From contig NZ_JODL01000010.1 in the NCBI RefSeq assembly GCF_000718985.1, forward strand, positions 1 to 64,000: a DNA stretch of 64,000 nt, read 5' to 3'. Under the pieces are notes generated by a model, which was not told where the DNA came from, searched no databases, and saw nothing but the letters and a program-made list of their open reading frames with translations. The position numbers were made by a program, and so were the translations under genes. Position 1 is the first letter of the stretch; each line of letters begins with the position of its first letter. The stretch comes from Streptomyces megasporus. Its GTDB lineage: Bacteria; Actinomycetota; Actinomycetes; Streptomycetales; Streptomycetaceae. Shown here piece by piece: positions 53,260-61,819 of this stretch.

Positions 53260-54615
53260 ATGTCCGGAACCGTTTCACCGCGCCGTCGCACCCTGTTCAA
53301 GGCCGCCGCCACGGCCCTGGCGGTCGGCACCCTGGTCTCCGTCGCGCCCACCACCGCGGTCGCCGAGACCGCTCCGGCCGGCACCGACCGCGTCATCTAC
53401 TGGAACCGGGTGCTCCTGGACGCCTTCCGCGAGGTCGGCGGCCACCCCGGTCCGCTCACCCGCGGTGGGGCCATGCTCAACACGGCTCTCTACGACGTCG
53501 CCAACTCCATATCCGGAGCGGGCAAGCCCTATCTGACCGACGTGACCGGGGCGCGCGGCAGACACGCCTCCCTCAACACCGCCCTCGACTTCGCCGCCTA
53601 CCACGCGCTGGAGGGCGCCTACCCGCAGCTCGACTTCAGCGACGAGCTCGCGGACGCCCTCGCCCTGCCCGACTCCAGCACCGGCACCCACCGGACGTAC
53701 GCCGCGAAGCTGGGCACCGCGGTCGGCCGGGCGATCGTCGCCGCCCGCGCCAACGACGGCTCGGCCGACACGACGCCGTACAGCCAGATCAACGCGCCGG
53801 GCTACTGGCGGCCGACCACCCCGGGCGCGATGCCCGCCGGGGCGAACTGGGGCAAGGTCAAGCCCTGGGTGATCCGGAGCGGTTCGCAGTTCCGTCCGGC
53901 CGAGCCGCTGGGCTTCGCCAACAGGAACGAGCTGCTGGCCAGCGACGCCTACGCGGAGCAGGTCAACGAGGTCAAGCGGCTGGGCGGCGCGACCTCCACC
54001 GAGCGCACCGCCGACCAGACCGAGATCGCCCGCTTCTGGGCCAACGACGCGGACGGCACCTACAAGCCGGTGGGCCAGCAGTACGAGCACGCCATCATCG
54101 TCCAGCAGAGCCTGCGGCCCAACGACACCTCGTACCAGACGTCGAAGCTGTTCGCCCTGCTGTCGGTGAGCCTGGCCGACGCGGCCATCTCCGTCTGGGA
54201 CTCGAAGTACAGCACCAACCTGTGGCGTCCGGAGACGGCGATCAAGCTCGCCGACACCGACAACAACGACCTGACCGTCGCCGACCCGAACTGGAAGCCG
54301 CTGTCGTCCACTCCGGCCGGCGTCCACTTCTCGCCGTCCTTCCCGAGCTACTCGTCCGGTCACTCGGGCATCGCGGCGGCCTGGGCCGGCATCCTGCGGG
54401 CCTACTACGGCACCGACAACATCAGCTTCACCGGCACCACCGACGACCCGCAGGCCGTCGGGGTCACCCGCAGCTTCACCAGCCTGAGCCAGGCCGCGCA
54501 GGAGAAGGCCGACAGCCGTCTGTACGCCGGCGTCCACTTCCGCATGGACAACGAAGCCGCGCTGCAGCAGGGTTACGCGCTCGCCCAGTACGTCTACGCC
54601 AACGCCCTGAAGTGA
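53260..54615 (+). CDS. Secreted PAP2/vanadium haloperoxidase-like enzyme
   Basis: 451 residues from the ATG at 53260. A Tat-like signal (PRRRTLFKAAATALAVG, cleavage near residue 36). The PAP2 signature is complete: KYSTNLWRP near 315, YSSGHS near 363 and SRLYAGVHFRMD near 418, giving the K-x6-RP, SGH and SR-x5-H triad that binds vanadate or phosphate. In Streptomyces such proteins are annotated vanadium-dependent haloperoxidases or acid phosphatases; the distinction cannot be made here. No cluster partners apart from the CGNR gene just upstream. Bases 53002-53259 hold no gene. Confidence 0.86.
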   Translation: MSGTVSPRRRTLFKAAATALAVGTLVSVAPTTAVAETAPAGTDRVIYWNRVLLDAFREVGGHPGPLTRGGAMLNTALYDVANSISGAGKPYLTDVTGARGRHASLNTALDFAAYHALEGAYPQLDFSDELADALALPDSSTGTHRTYAAKLGTAVGRAIVAARANDGSADTTPYSQINAPGYWRPTTPGAMPAGANWGKVKPWVIRSGSQFRPAEPLGFANRNELLASDAYAEQVNEVKRLGGATSTERTADQTEIARFWANDADGTYKPVGQQYEHAIIVQQSLRPNDTSYQTSKLFALLSVSLADAAISVWDSKYSTNLWRPETAIKLADTDNNDLTVADPNWKPLSSTPAGVHFSPSFPSYSSGHSGIAAAWAGILRAYYGTDNISFTGTTDDPQAVGVTRSFTSLSQAAQEKADSRLYAGVHFRMDNEAALQQGYALAQYVYANALK

Positions 54616-54669
54616 CGTTCGCCGGCCGCGCCCGCGTCCCCCCGCGGCGTCGCGGCCCGGCTTCCCTCC

Positions 54670-54708
54670 GCCTCCCCGTCGCGGCCGTCCGGCCCGCGGC
54701 GGGGAGGC
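54670..54708. terminator. Terminator between convergent genes
   Basis: GCCTCCCCG...CGGGGAGGC with further pairing inward (about 15 bp, one or two mismatches) between the haloperoxidase-like and third CGNR genes. Confidence 0.65.
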
Positions 54709-54720
54709 TTCGGCGGACGG

Positions 54721-55335
54721 TCAGGACCGCCGGCGGTCGTGGTGGCGCGCGACCCGCACCCGGTTGCCGCAGCCGGGGGTGCACCACTCCCGGCGCCGGT
54801 GGCTCTTGACGAAGTACAGGATGCAGCCGGGGGCGGCGCAGGCGCGCACCTCGTGTCGCCGCGGGCCCGCCAGCAGTTCGACGCCGGAGACGGCCACCAT
54901 GCCCAGCAGGATCAGGTGCGGGTCCGCCTCGACCCAGCGCACCACCGGCCCCGGCGCCCCGGAGTGCCCGAGTTCGGGCCAGCTCACGGCCAGCCGCGCG
55001 TCCCGGTTCACCACGGTGACCGGCTGCTCGTCGTAGGGCTCCTCGGCGGTGCAGGCGCGGCTCAGCTCCCTCAGCGCCTCGCGGAGCCGCCGGAACTCCT
55101 CCACGTGGAAGGTCGTCGCCCGGTCGGTCGCCCGCTCGATCAGCTCCCGGGGGAACGCCTCGGCGTGCTCCTCGATCCAGCGGTCCAGGTCGGCCGGGGT
55201 GGTCAGCGCGTCGACCGGGCCACCGCGCAACCCACCCTGGACGAACGTGGTGTTCACCAGGTCCAGTGCCAGTGGTTCCCCGGTCAGAGGTGGCCGGGGC
55301 GTCTGCCTGCTCTGCGTCTCTGCCGCCCTCCCCAA
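54721..55335 (-). CDS. CGNR zinc-finger protein, third copy
   Basis: 204 residues if started at the TTG at 55335; the true start may be slightly different because no strong ribosome-binding site stands out. ABATE domain begins GEPLALDLVNTTF, finger CAAPGCILYFVKSHRRREWCTPGCGNRVRVARHH. Divergent from the HPP / flavin-fold / carbonic anhydrase operon with a striking operator between, so repression or activation of that operon is likely. Confidence 0.83.
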   Translation of the reverse strand: MGRAAETQSRQTPRPPLTGEPLALDLVNTTFVQGGLRGGPVDALTTPADLDRWIEEHAEAFPRELIERATDRATTFHVEEFRRLREALRELSRACTAEEPYDEQPVTVVNRDARLAVSWPELGHSGAPGPVVRWVEADPHLILLGMVAVSGVELLAGPRRHEVRACAAPGCILYFVKSHRRREWCTPGCGNRVRVARHHDRRRS

Positions 55336-55376
55336 GTCCGGGTTGCTGCCTCGAACTCGATAATGCCATACTCCCG

Positions 55377-55411
55377 ATCTAATGGATTAGATGGCTTCCA
55401 ATCCATTAGAT
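55377..55411. promoter_or_regulatory. Operator-like inverted repeat in the divergent promoter
   Basis: ATCTAATGGATT (55377-55388) and its exact complement (55400-55411) flank 11 bases; the left half is itself a palindrome, ATCTAAT-GG-ATTAGAT. It lies 30 bases before the HPP gene start and about 42 before the CGNR start. The A+T-richness and symmetry are exceptional here. Confidence 0.8.
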
Positions 55412-55440
55412 GAGAGACGGCAGCGACCCGGAGGTCTTCC

Positions 55441-56016
55441 GTGACAACAGAACCGTCCGTCGGCACCGCGGCGGCCCCGACCCTCACGGCGGCGGCCCCC
55501 GTCCAGGCCGCGCCGGCCGCCGCCCCCGGGCGGCTGAGCAGCAAGGCGCCGGCGCGTCCGCGCGCCCTCACCGTCGCCGTGGCCACCGCCGGCTCGGTGG
55601 TCGCACTGGTCCTCCTGGTGGCCATCGGCACCGGGCTGGACCAGGTCTGGCTGATCCCCCCGCTCGCGGCCAGTTCCGCCCTGGTCTTCGGGGCCCCCGC
55701 CCTGCCGCTGGCCCAGCCGCGCAGCGTCGTCGGCGGGCAGTTGCTGTCCGCGCTGACCGGGTTCGCCGTCCTGGCGGTGGCCGGGAGCTCCGCGTGGGGG
55801 GCCGCGGTGGCGGGCGGTCTCGCGCTCGGCGTGATGATGCTGGCCCGCACCCCCCACTCGCCCGCGGCGGCCACCGCCGTGATCGTCGTGGCCCAGTCGC
55901 CCGAACCGGCGCTGTTCCTGGTCCTGTTGGCCGCCGCGTCGACGGTCCTGGTCCTCGTCGGCGTCGCGGTCGGCCGACTCCGCGCCACCACCGACTACCC
56001 CACCTACTGGTGGTGA
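55441..56016 (+). CDS. HPP-family membrane protein
   Basis: 191 residues, GTG start with GGAGGT upstream. A Pro/Ala-rich start (1-40), then four hydrophobic segments. The LIPPLAASSALVFGAPALPLAQPRSVVGGQ segment (written here in part) and MLARTPHSPAAATA match HPP proteins, of which one plant member transports nitrite in chloroplasts. Function in bacteria is uncertain. First gene of a three-gene operon under the presumed CGNR operator. Confidence 0.8.
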   Translation: MTTEPSVGTAAAPTLTAAAPVQAAPAAAPGRLSSKAPARPRALTVAVATAGSVVALVLLVAIGTGLDQVWLIPPLAASSALVFGAPALPLAQPRSVVGGQLLSALTGFAVLAVAGSSAWGAAVAGGLALGVMMLARTPHSPAAATAVIVVAQSPEPALFLVLLAAASTVLVLVGVAVGRLRATTDYPTYWW

Positions 56017-56065
56017 GGGGCGCCCCCACGGGGCGCTCCTCGTCCGCCTCGCCCGGAGGACCGAG

Positions 56066-56719
56066 ATGACCAGCCGCTACGCCCAGGTCGCCTTCACCCG
56101 GAACGTCCGGCGCCACCAGGAGGCGCACAGCAGTCGCAGGGCCTACGCGCGCATGGAACAGGGACCGGCGGAGGCCGACCTGCTGGGCCCCGACGAGATC
56201 GACTTCATCGCCGGGCGCGACAGCTTCTACCTGGCCAGCGTCGGCGAGACCGGCTGGCCCTACGTCCAACACCGGGGCGGCCCGCCGGGGTTCCTCCACG
56301 CCCTCGACCCCGGCACCCTCGCCTTCGTCGACTACCGGGGCAACCGCCAGTACATCACCGTCGGCAACCTCGACCACGACAACCGGGTCTCCCTGCTGTT
56401 GATGGACTACCCCGCGCGGGCCCGCCTGAAGGTCTACGGACGGGCCCGCGCCGTGGACCCGCCGGAGGCGGGGGACCTCATCGCCCGGCTGTACCCGGCC
56501 GGCGTCCGCAGCCCGGCCGAGCGCCTGATCGTCATCGACGTGGAGGCGTACGACTGGAACTGCCCCCAGCACATCACCCCCCGCTACACCGCCGAGGAGG
56601 TCGAGCGGGCCGTGGCGCCACTGCGCCGGCGCCTGGAAGACCTCGAGCGCGAGAACGCCGCGCTGCGGAACGGCGACGCCTCGGCGCTCACCACGTCCCC
56701 CCGAACCGGAGAACGGTGA
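56066..56719 (+). CDS. Pyridoxamine-phosphate-oxidase-fold flavoprotein
   Basis: 217 residues from an ATG with CCCGGAGG upstream. Split-barrel landmarks: FYLASVGETGWPYVQHRGG, FVDYRGNRQYITVGNL, and YDWNCPQHITPRY, as in FMN-dependent HugZ/general stress-type proteins. A coiled-coil-like tail (EEVERAVAPLRRRLEDLERE) ends it. Second gene between HPP and carbonic anhydrase; a similar fold also occurs in the VOC operon beside the first CGNR gene. Confidence 0.85.
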   Translation: MTSRYAQVAFTRNVRRHQEAHSSRRAYARMEQGPAEADLLGPDEIDFIAGRDSFYLASVGETGWPYVQHRGGPPGFLHALDPGTLAFVDYRGNRQYITVGNLDHDNRVSLLLMDYPARARLKVYGRARAVDPPEAGDLIARLYPAGVRSPAERLIVIDVEAYDWNCPQHITPRYTAEEVERAVAPLRRRLEDLERENAALRNGDASALTTSPRTGER

Positions 56720-56723
56720 CCAC

Positions 56724-57242
56724 ATGCAGACGGACCGGACCGCGACCGACGCCTACCTGGCCCACAACCTCGCCCGCGCCACGGGGCCCCGGGAACCGCT
56801 CCCCATGCCCCCCGCCCGCCGCACCGCCGTCGTCACCTGCATGGACGCGCGACTGGACGTCTACGCCCTCCTCGGCCTCTCCGTGGGCGACTCGCACGTC
56901 TTCCGCAACGCCGGAGGCATCGTCACCGACGACGTCATCCGCTCCCTGGCCGTCAGTCAGCGGCTGCTGAACACCCGGGAGATCATCCTCGTCCACCACA
57001 CCGACTGCGGCATGGCCACCTTCGCCGACGGGGACTTCCTCGCCTCCCTGGAGGAGGACGCCGGCGTCCGGCCCGACTGGGTGCCCGGGAGCTTCACCGA
57101 CCCCGTGGAGAACGTCCGGGCCTCCCTGGCCCGGGTGCACGCCAGCCCCTTCATCCCCCACAAGGAGTCCGTGCGCGGCTTCGTGCTGGATCTGAGGACG
57201 GAACGGCTCGAAGAGGTCCGTGTCGAGGCCCCGGTGGGCTGA
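56724..57242 (+). CDS. Beta-class carbonic anhydrase
   Basis: 172 residues. Zinc ligands and the Asp-Arg dyad are in place: Cys39-Met-Asp41-Ala-Arg43, and His92-x2-Cys95 in VHHTDCGM. VFRNAGGIVTDDV is the family's glycine loop. It interconverts CO2 and bicarbonate; short form. Five bases after the flavoprotein stop, so in the same operon, which suggests a role in bicarbonate supply or CO2 hydration linked to HPP-mediated transport. Confidence 0.9.
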   Translation: MQTDRTATDAYLAHNLARATGPREPLPMPPARRTAVVTCMDARLDVYALLGLSVGDSHVFRNAGGIVTDDVIRSLAVSQRLLNTREIILVHHTDCGMATFADGDFLASLEEDAGVRPDWVPGSFTDPVENVRASLARVHASPFIPHKESVRGFVLDLRTERLEEVRVEAPVG

Positions 57243-57252
57243 GAACCCTCGC

Positions 57253-57298
57253 ACCGGGCCGCCGCCGTTCCCCGCCCGGGGAGCGGCGGCGGCCCGGT
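57253..57298. terminator. Strong bidirectional terminator
   Basis: Two 22-base arms (left begins ACCGGGCCGCCGCCG) complementary at all but one G.T position meet almost directly, between carbonic anhydrase and the convergent FhuF-like gene. Confidence 0.82.
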
Positions 57299-58093
57299 TC
57301 AGCGCTTCCGGGCGTAGGCGCGCAACCGTTCCCCGCGATCGGTCAGGCAGCAACTCGCGCAGCGCACCGCCTCGGCGGAGGTGTGGAAGAGGCAGCAGGT
57401 GCGGCGCAGGTACACCAGGCGCTCCCGACCGTCCGAGACCCGACGCACCCGCGCCGTCTCGCCCAGCGCGGCCAGGCCGCCGGGCGCGCCCGCGACGAAC
57501 CGCTCCCACCGCCGCTCCAACAGGTCGAGACGGCCGTCGTGAGCGCCGTCGAGATCGCCGAAACCGCCGTCCGAACCGCCGTCGAAGGCGCACAGGGCGA
57601 CGGCGCAGCCGTGCGCGATGCCGCCGCGCAACTGCCGCAGGCCCGCGCGGGTCCGTCGGTGGAGGGCGTCGGCGACGGGCAGCAGGTGCTCCTCCAGCAC
57701 CGTCCGGCGCAGCACCGCCACGGACTCCTCGCCGGGGCGGGCCGCCGCGAACCGAGCCTCGCGCACCCGCACTCCCGCGATGCCGTGGGCGTGCGGACGC
57801 ACCAGGACGTTGCCCGCCGACAGGTCCGGCACCCGGTCGGTCAGGGCCCAGTGGAGGACGGCCGCGGCGGTGACCCGGCCCGCGTAGACCGCCATCACCG
57901 TCAGCGCGGCGGCGTGCGCGGTGCGGTGACCGCTGCCGTGGTACTCGTGCTCGATCAGCGTGCCCAGCGCCTCGCCCGCCGGGTCGGCGAGCGAGGACGC
58001 CGCGAGCCACCGCCCCGCCTCGGCGGCGTCCGGCCCGCCCACCGCGACGTGCCACCGCGGCCCGTACGGCACGGGCGTCCACGGCCCGCTCAC
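57299..58093 (-). CDS. FhuF-like iron-sulphur protein
   Basis: 264 residues from a GTG at 58093 overlapping the ATPase stop. The C-terminus carries the FhuF-type 2Fe-2S motif TCCLFHTSAEAVRCASCC (C-C-x10-C-x2-C). The body (ASSLADPAGEALGTLIEHE; RVTAAAVLHWALTDRVPDLSAGNV) resembles ferric-siderophore reductases. It is translationally coupled to an ABC importer under a B12 riboswitch, so it may reduce the imported corrinoid (cobalt) rather than ferric siderophore; that is inference. Confidence 0.8.
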   Translation of the reverse strand: MSGPWTPVPYGPRWHVAVGGPDAAEAGRWLAASSLADPAGEALGTLIEHEYHGSGHRTAHAAALTVMAVYAGRVTAAAVLHWALTDRVPDLSAGNVLVRPHAHGIAGVRVREARFAAARPGEESVAVLRRTVLEEHLLPVADALHRRTRAGLRQLRGGIAHGCAVALCAFDGGSDGGFGDLDGAHDGRLDLLERRWERFVAGAPGGLAALGETARVRRVSDGRERLVYLRRTCCLFHTSAEAVRCASCCLTDRGERLRAYARKR

Positions 58094-58929
58094 GACGACA
58101 CCGCGGGGACGGTCGAGGCGGCCGGGCCGGCCGGGACGGGCACGGAGCCGGGCAGGTAGACGATGGTGGGCGCTCCTGTGTCCGGGTGGACGGCGACGCG
58201 GGCCCGCACCCCGTACACGTCGGCGATCAGCTCCTCGGTCAGCACCTCCACCGGGGTGCCGGAGGCGGCGACCCGGCCGTCCCGCAGCACGTACAGCCGG
58301 TCGCAGCACCAGGCGGCCAGGTTGAGGTCGTGGAGCACCAGCAGGTTGGTGGTGCCCAGCGACCTCACCAGGGCCAGCACCTCCAACTGGAAGCGGATGT
58401 CCAGATGGTTGGTGGGCTCGTCCAGCACCAGCAGACCGGGCTCCTGGACGAGCGCGCGGGCGATCAGCACCCGCTGCCGTTCGCCGCCCGAGAGGCCTTC
58501 GAAGCGACGGCGGGCCAGGTCGGCGGAGCCCACCCGGCGCAGCGCCTCGGCGACGAGCCGGGCGTCGTCGGGGCCGTCCTGCTCCCAGAACCGCTTGTGC
58601 GGCCCGCGCCCCATCGCGACGACCTCGTCCACGGTCAGGCCGGTGATCCCGACGGCGTCCTGGGGGACGACGGCGATCCGCCGGGCGCGCTCCTTGACCC
58701 GCAGCCCCGCGGTGTCGGCGCCGTCCACCAGGACGCGGCCCGCGGTGGGACGGAGCGCTCCGTGGACGCAGCGCAGGAAGGTGGTCTTGCCGCTCCCGTT
58801 GGGGCCGACCAGCCCGACGGTCTCGCCGGGCCGGGCCACGAGGTCCACGTCCGCGAGCAGGGCGCGGCCCTCCACCGTGTAGCCGACGCCTTCGGCGGCG
58901 AGCGCGGCCGGCCGGGGCACGGCGCTCAT
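58090..58929 (-). CDS. ABC importer ATPase subunit, probable B12 (BtuD-like)
   Basis: 279 residues from the ATG at 58929. Walker A GPNGSGKT, Q-loop VPQDAVG, signature LSGGERQR, Walker B LLVLDEPTNHLD, H-loop LHDLN, all canonical for FecE/BtuD-type ATPases. Coupled to permease and FhuF-like genes by 4-base overlaps. The operon's B12 riboswitch argues for cobalamin, though sequence alone would also allow ferric siderophores. Confidence 0.88.
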   Translation of the reverse strand: MSAVPRPAALAAEGVGYTVEGRALLADVDLVARPGETVGLVGPNGSGKTTFLRCVHGALRPTAGRVLVDGADTAGLRVKERARRIAVVPQDAVGITGLTVDEVVAMGRGPHKRFWEQDGPDDARLVAEALRRVGSADLARRRFEGLSGGERQRVLIARALVQEPGLLVLDEPTNHLDIRFQLEVLALVRSLGTTNLLVLHDLNLAAWCCDRLYVLRDGRVAASGTPVEVLTEELIADVYGVRARVAVHPDTGAPTIVYLPGSVPVPAGPAASTVPAVSS

Positions 58930-59972
58930 CCGGTCACCTCCGTACGGGTGGTGCGGCGCAGCAGCCACAGGAAGAAGGGGCCGCCGGCCAGCGCGGTGAC
59001 GACGCCGACCGGTATCTCCTGCGGCGCGGCGACGGTCCGCGCCAACAGGTCGGCCAGCAGCAGGAACACCGCCCCGCCCAGCGCGGCCACCGGCAGCAGC
59101 CGGCGGTGGGAGGCGCCGACGACCATCCGGGCCGCGTGCGGCACCATCAGGCCGACGAAGCCGATCGCGCCGCTGTGGGCCACCAGCACGCCCACCACCA
59201 GCGAGGTCAGCACGAACGCCCAGGCCCGGAACCGGCCCGGATCCAGCCCCAGGCCCCGCGCGTCCTCCTCGCCGGCGAGCATCGTGTCCAGGGGGCGGGC
59301 GAGGGCGAGCAGCAGCCCGGTGCCGAGCGTCAACGCGACCGTCGGCACCAGCAGTTCGCTCCACCGGGCGCCGCCGAGGCCGCCCAGGGTCCAGAACATC
59401 ACCGACCTCACGTGCTCGGCCCGCGCGGAGAGCACCAACACCAGACTGGTGAACGCCGACAGCACGTACTGGACCGCCACCCCGGACAGCACCAGCCGTC
59501 CGGTCGTCATGGCGCCGCCGCGCCGCGCCAGCGCCCAGACCACCACCAGCGCCCCGAGCGACCCGACGAACGCGGCGACGGGCAGCATCACGGTGGTGGC
59601 CGTGCCCGCCCCCGCCCCCAGCGCGATCACCACGACCGCGCCCGCCGAGGCGCCCGAGGAGGCGCCCAGCAGGAACGGATCGGCCAACGGATTGCGGACC
59701 AGCGCCTGCAGAACCGTTCCCGCGACCGCGAGCCCGGCCCCCACCAGCGCCCCGAGCACCATCCGCGGCGCCCGCACGTCCCACACGATCGAGGCGAACG
59801 CCCCGCTCCGCTCCCCGTCGAGGACGATCCGCACCACCTCGCCGGGCGGGATGCGCACCGACCCCAGCGCCAGACTCGCCACCGCCACCGCCGCCAACAG
59901 CACGGCCAGCACGACCAGCAGGGCGGAGCAGCGGACGGCGGAGGAGCCCGGGAGCCCCCTCACGCCCCTCAC
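58926..59972 (-). CDS. FecCD/BtuC-type permease
   Basis: 348 residues from a GTG at 59972 that overlaps the binding-protein stop. About ten membrane segments. The family motifs LGALVGAGLAVAGTVLQALVRNPLADPFLLG (in part) and AIGFVGLMVPHAAR are clear. It forms the transmembrane pore with the ATPase; predicted substrate is cobalamin because of the upstream riboswitch. Confidence 0.88.
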   Translation of the reverse strand: MRGVRGLPGSSAVRCSALLVVLAVLLAAVAVASLALGSVRIPPGEVVRIVLDGERSGAFASIVWDVRAPRMVLGALVGAGLAVAGTVLQALVRNPLADPFLLGASSGASAGAVVVIALGAGAGTATTVMLPVAAFVGSLGALVVVWALARRGGAMTTGRLVLSGVAVQYVLSAFTSLVLVLSARAEHVRSVMFWTLGGLGGARWSELLVPTVALTLGTGLLLALARPLDTMLAGEEDARGLGLDPGRFRAWAFVLTSLVVGVLVAHSGAIGFVGLMVPHAARMVVGASHRRLLPVAALGGAVFLLLADLLARTVAAPQEIPVGVVTALAGGPFFLWLLRRTTRTEVTG

Positions 59973-60961
59973 CCCGCCGCGGGGTGGAGCTGTTCGGCCA
60001 GGCTCTCCACGGCATCGGCCACGCGGACGCCCAGGACGGCCGAGGACAGGGGCAGCACCGCGAACCGCTCGTCGCGGATCGCCGGCACGTCCGCCAGCGC
60101 GGGATCGCCGAGCAGCCGCTTCTTCTTGGCCTCGACGGTGGTGCCGCCGTAGTCGTGGATCACGATCACCTCGGGCGCGCGCTTGATGACCTGTTCCCAG
60201 GAGACGTCGCCGAAGTCGTCGGCCAGGTCGGCGAAGACGTTCTCGCCGCCGGCCGCCGAGATGATCTGGTTGCCGATGCCGTGGCCGCCCGCGGTGAAGG
60301 CGGAGGAGTCGCCGGAGTCGTAGACGAACACCGTCGGCTTCGCCACGTCCGCCAGCCGCTTCTCGACCCGCTCGATCCGCCTCCGCTGTTCTTCCAGGAG
60401 CGCCGCGCCGCGCTCGGGCACGCCGAAGACGCGGGCCACCTCGGTGATCTCGGTCTCCAACTCGTCCAGCCCGACGGGCCCGTCGGCGCAGGACTCGACG
60501 TTGAGGCGGGTGCCGATCCCGGCCCCCTCCAGGAAGGCGCGGTCGCGGCCGGCGGCCTTGTCGAAGGCGCTGGCGTAGCCGCCGTAGACGAAGTCGGGAT
60601 TCGCGCCGAGCAGCACCTCCTTGGACGGGTACTCCTCGGCGAGCACCGTCACCTCCTCGTAGTCCTCCCGGTACTTCGGGGAGATCGCGTCGTCGAGGTA
60701 GGCGGTGCCGGCCATGCGCTCCCGCAGACCGAGGGCGAGCAGGATCTCGGTGGTGTGCTGGTTCATGGTGACGGCGCGCTCGGGGGGAGCGTCGAAGACC
60801 GTCTCCACACCGCAGTTGGTCACCGTGAGGGGGAAGCCCTCCACCGGGGCGGCACCCCGGTCCTTCCCGTTCTCGCCGCCGTCGGCCGAGCCGCAGGCGG
60901 CGAGCGGGACCAGCAAGGCGGAGGCTATGAGGGTGCGCAGGGCGGCGCGGGATCTGGCCAT
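59969..60961 (-). CDS. Substrate-binding lipoprotein of the ABC importer, probable B12 (BtuF-like)
   Basis: 330 residues from the ATG at 60961. Lipoprotein signal with lipobox LAAC, Cys23 modified. Periplasmic_binding_2 (type III) fold with a long connecting helix: ERAVTMNQHTTEILLALGL, ANPDFVYGGYASAFDK, AGGENVFADL. First gene of the importer operon; 50 bases downstream of the cobalamin riboswitch. Confidence 0.88.
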   Translation of the reverse strand: MARSRAALRTLIASALLVPLAACGSADGGENGKDRGAAPVEGFPLTVTNCGVETVFDAPPERAVTMNQHTTEILLALGLRERMAGTAYLDDAISPKYREDYEEVTVLAEEYPSKEVLLGANPDFVYGGYASAFDKAAGRDRAFLEGAGIGTRLNVESCADGPVGLDELETEITEVARVFGVPERGAALLEEQRRRIERVEKRLADVAKPTVFVYDSGDSSAFTAGGHGIGNQIISAAGGENVFADLADDFGDVSWEQVIKRAPEVIVIHDYGGTTVEAKKKRLLGDPALADVPAIRDERFAVLPLSSAVLGVRVADAVESLAEQLHPAAG

Positions 60962-61010
60962 GGCCGTACCTCTCCGGGGGATTTCCTCGTCCCCTGGTCG
61001 AAGCGGAAGG

Positions 61011-61136
61011 CGGCGCGTCAGTGTCTGACTCCCGTACGCCCGCGCGGGGCGTGCGGTCACAGTGGCGGGACCGTACCGGATTCGCACCGGTTTCCTGTCC
61101 ATCGCCGCCTGGTGAGCACGGCCAGTCTGCCAGACG
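61011..61136 (-). promoter_or_regulatory. Cobalamin riboswitch controlling the ABC importer operon
   Basis: On the minus strand: AAACCGGTGCGAATCCGGTA, then GGTCCCGCCACTGTGACCG, a variable hairpin (CGCCCCGCGCGGGCG), and the B12 box GGGAGTCAGACACTGACGCG. All core elements of the adenosylcobalamin riboswitch are in order. It sits between the transcription start region and the binding-protein gene, so B12 should repress the importer. Confidence 0.93.
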
Positions 61137-61223
61137 CCCCGCCCCGGCACGACGGCACCGGCACGCCCGCCCCGGTGCGACGACACCGGTGCGAAGGGCG
61201 TGGAGCGGGGGGAGGGTGCCCGG

Positions 61224-61460
61224 ATGGGAGCCGGGACCGCCTGCCACGGGGAGACGGGCGAGCGATTCGCCGCCCACGCCGCGGAGAGCGTTTACAACGC
61301 CCACATCGACCGGCCGGCCATGCCGAAACCGGCCGGTGACGTGACCGGAGCACGGGTACTGGACCTCGGCTGCGGGGCGGGGCACCACGCCGCCGAACTG
61401 CGCCGGCGCGGCGCGGCCCGGATCGTCGGCGTCGACGGCAGCGCGGCTCTGCGCCTTCCG
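61224..61460 (+). pseudogene. Truncated SAM-dependent methyltransferase gene
   Basis: From the ATG at 61224 about 75 codons match the start of a class I methyltransferase: AAESVYNAHIDRPAM, then motif I RVLDLGCGAGHHAAELRRRG and RIVGVDGS. After about 61450 the frame continues but similarity stops; the rest of the fold (DSFD, LRPGG) is absent. The stretch 61461-61819 has no recognisable gene, so the 3' part was deleted or replaced. Confidence 0.72.
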
Positions 61461-61819
61461 GGACGGGTTTGCCCCGGTGCGACGCGAAGGCGGCCCGACG
61501 GGTTTCCCGGCGCCGGGTGGGAAGGCGGAGCGGAGGGTGCCGGTAGAGCGATGGAAAGAGCGAACGCCCTGGTGGGGGCTCCTTGTCGTTTTCTCGTGAC
61601 CGCTTTTCCGTGGTCGCTTCTCCGCGCCGTCGTGCCGGCCGTCGAAGGAGCGGCCGACCTCGGCACGAGGTGGTCACCCCCTACGGCGAAGGGGCCCTCT
61701 TCTTCGTCGGGAATCCGTTCGTGCTCGTGTGGTACCGGAAACGCCGGCGGGAAATCCTCCGGAATCGTGGAAGCGGACCAGGGGAATTCCCTCCTGAGGC
61801 CGATCTGCTTTTCGGTACG

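Noticed and set aside
57299..60961. Annotation as a ferric siderophore importer with siderophore reductase
   Set aside because: The adjacent cobalamin riboswitch argues for B12; kept only as an alternative.
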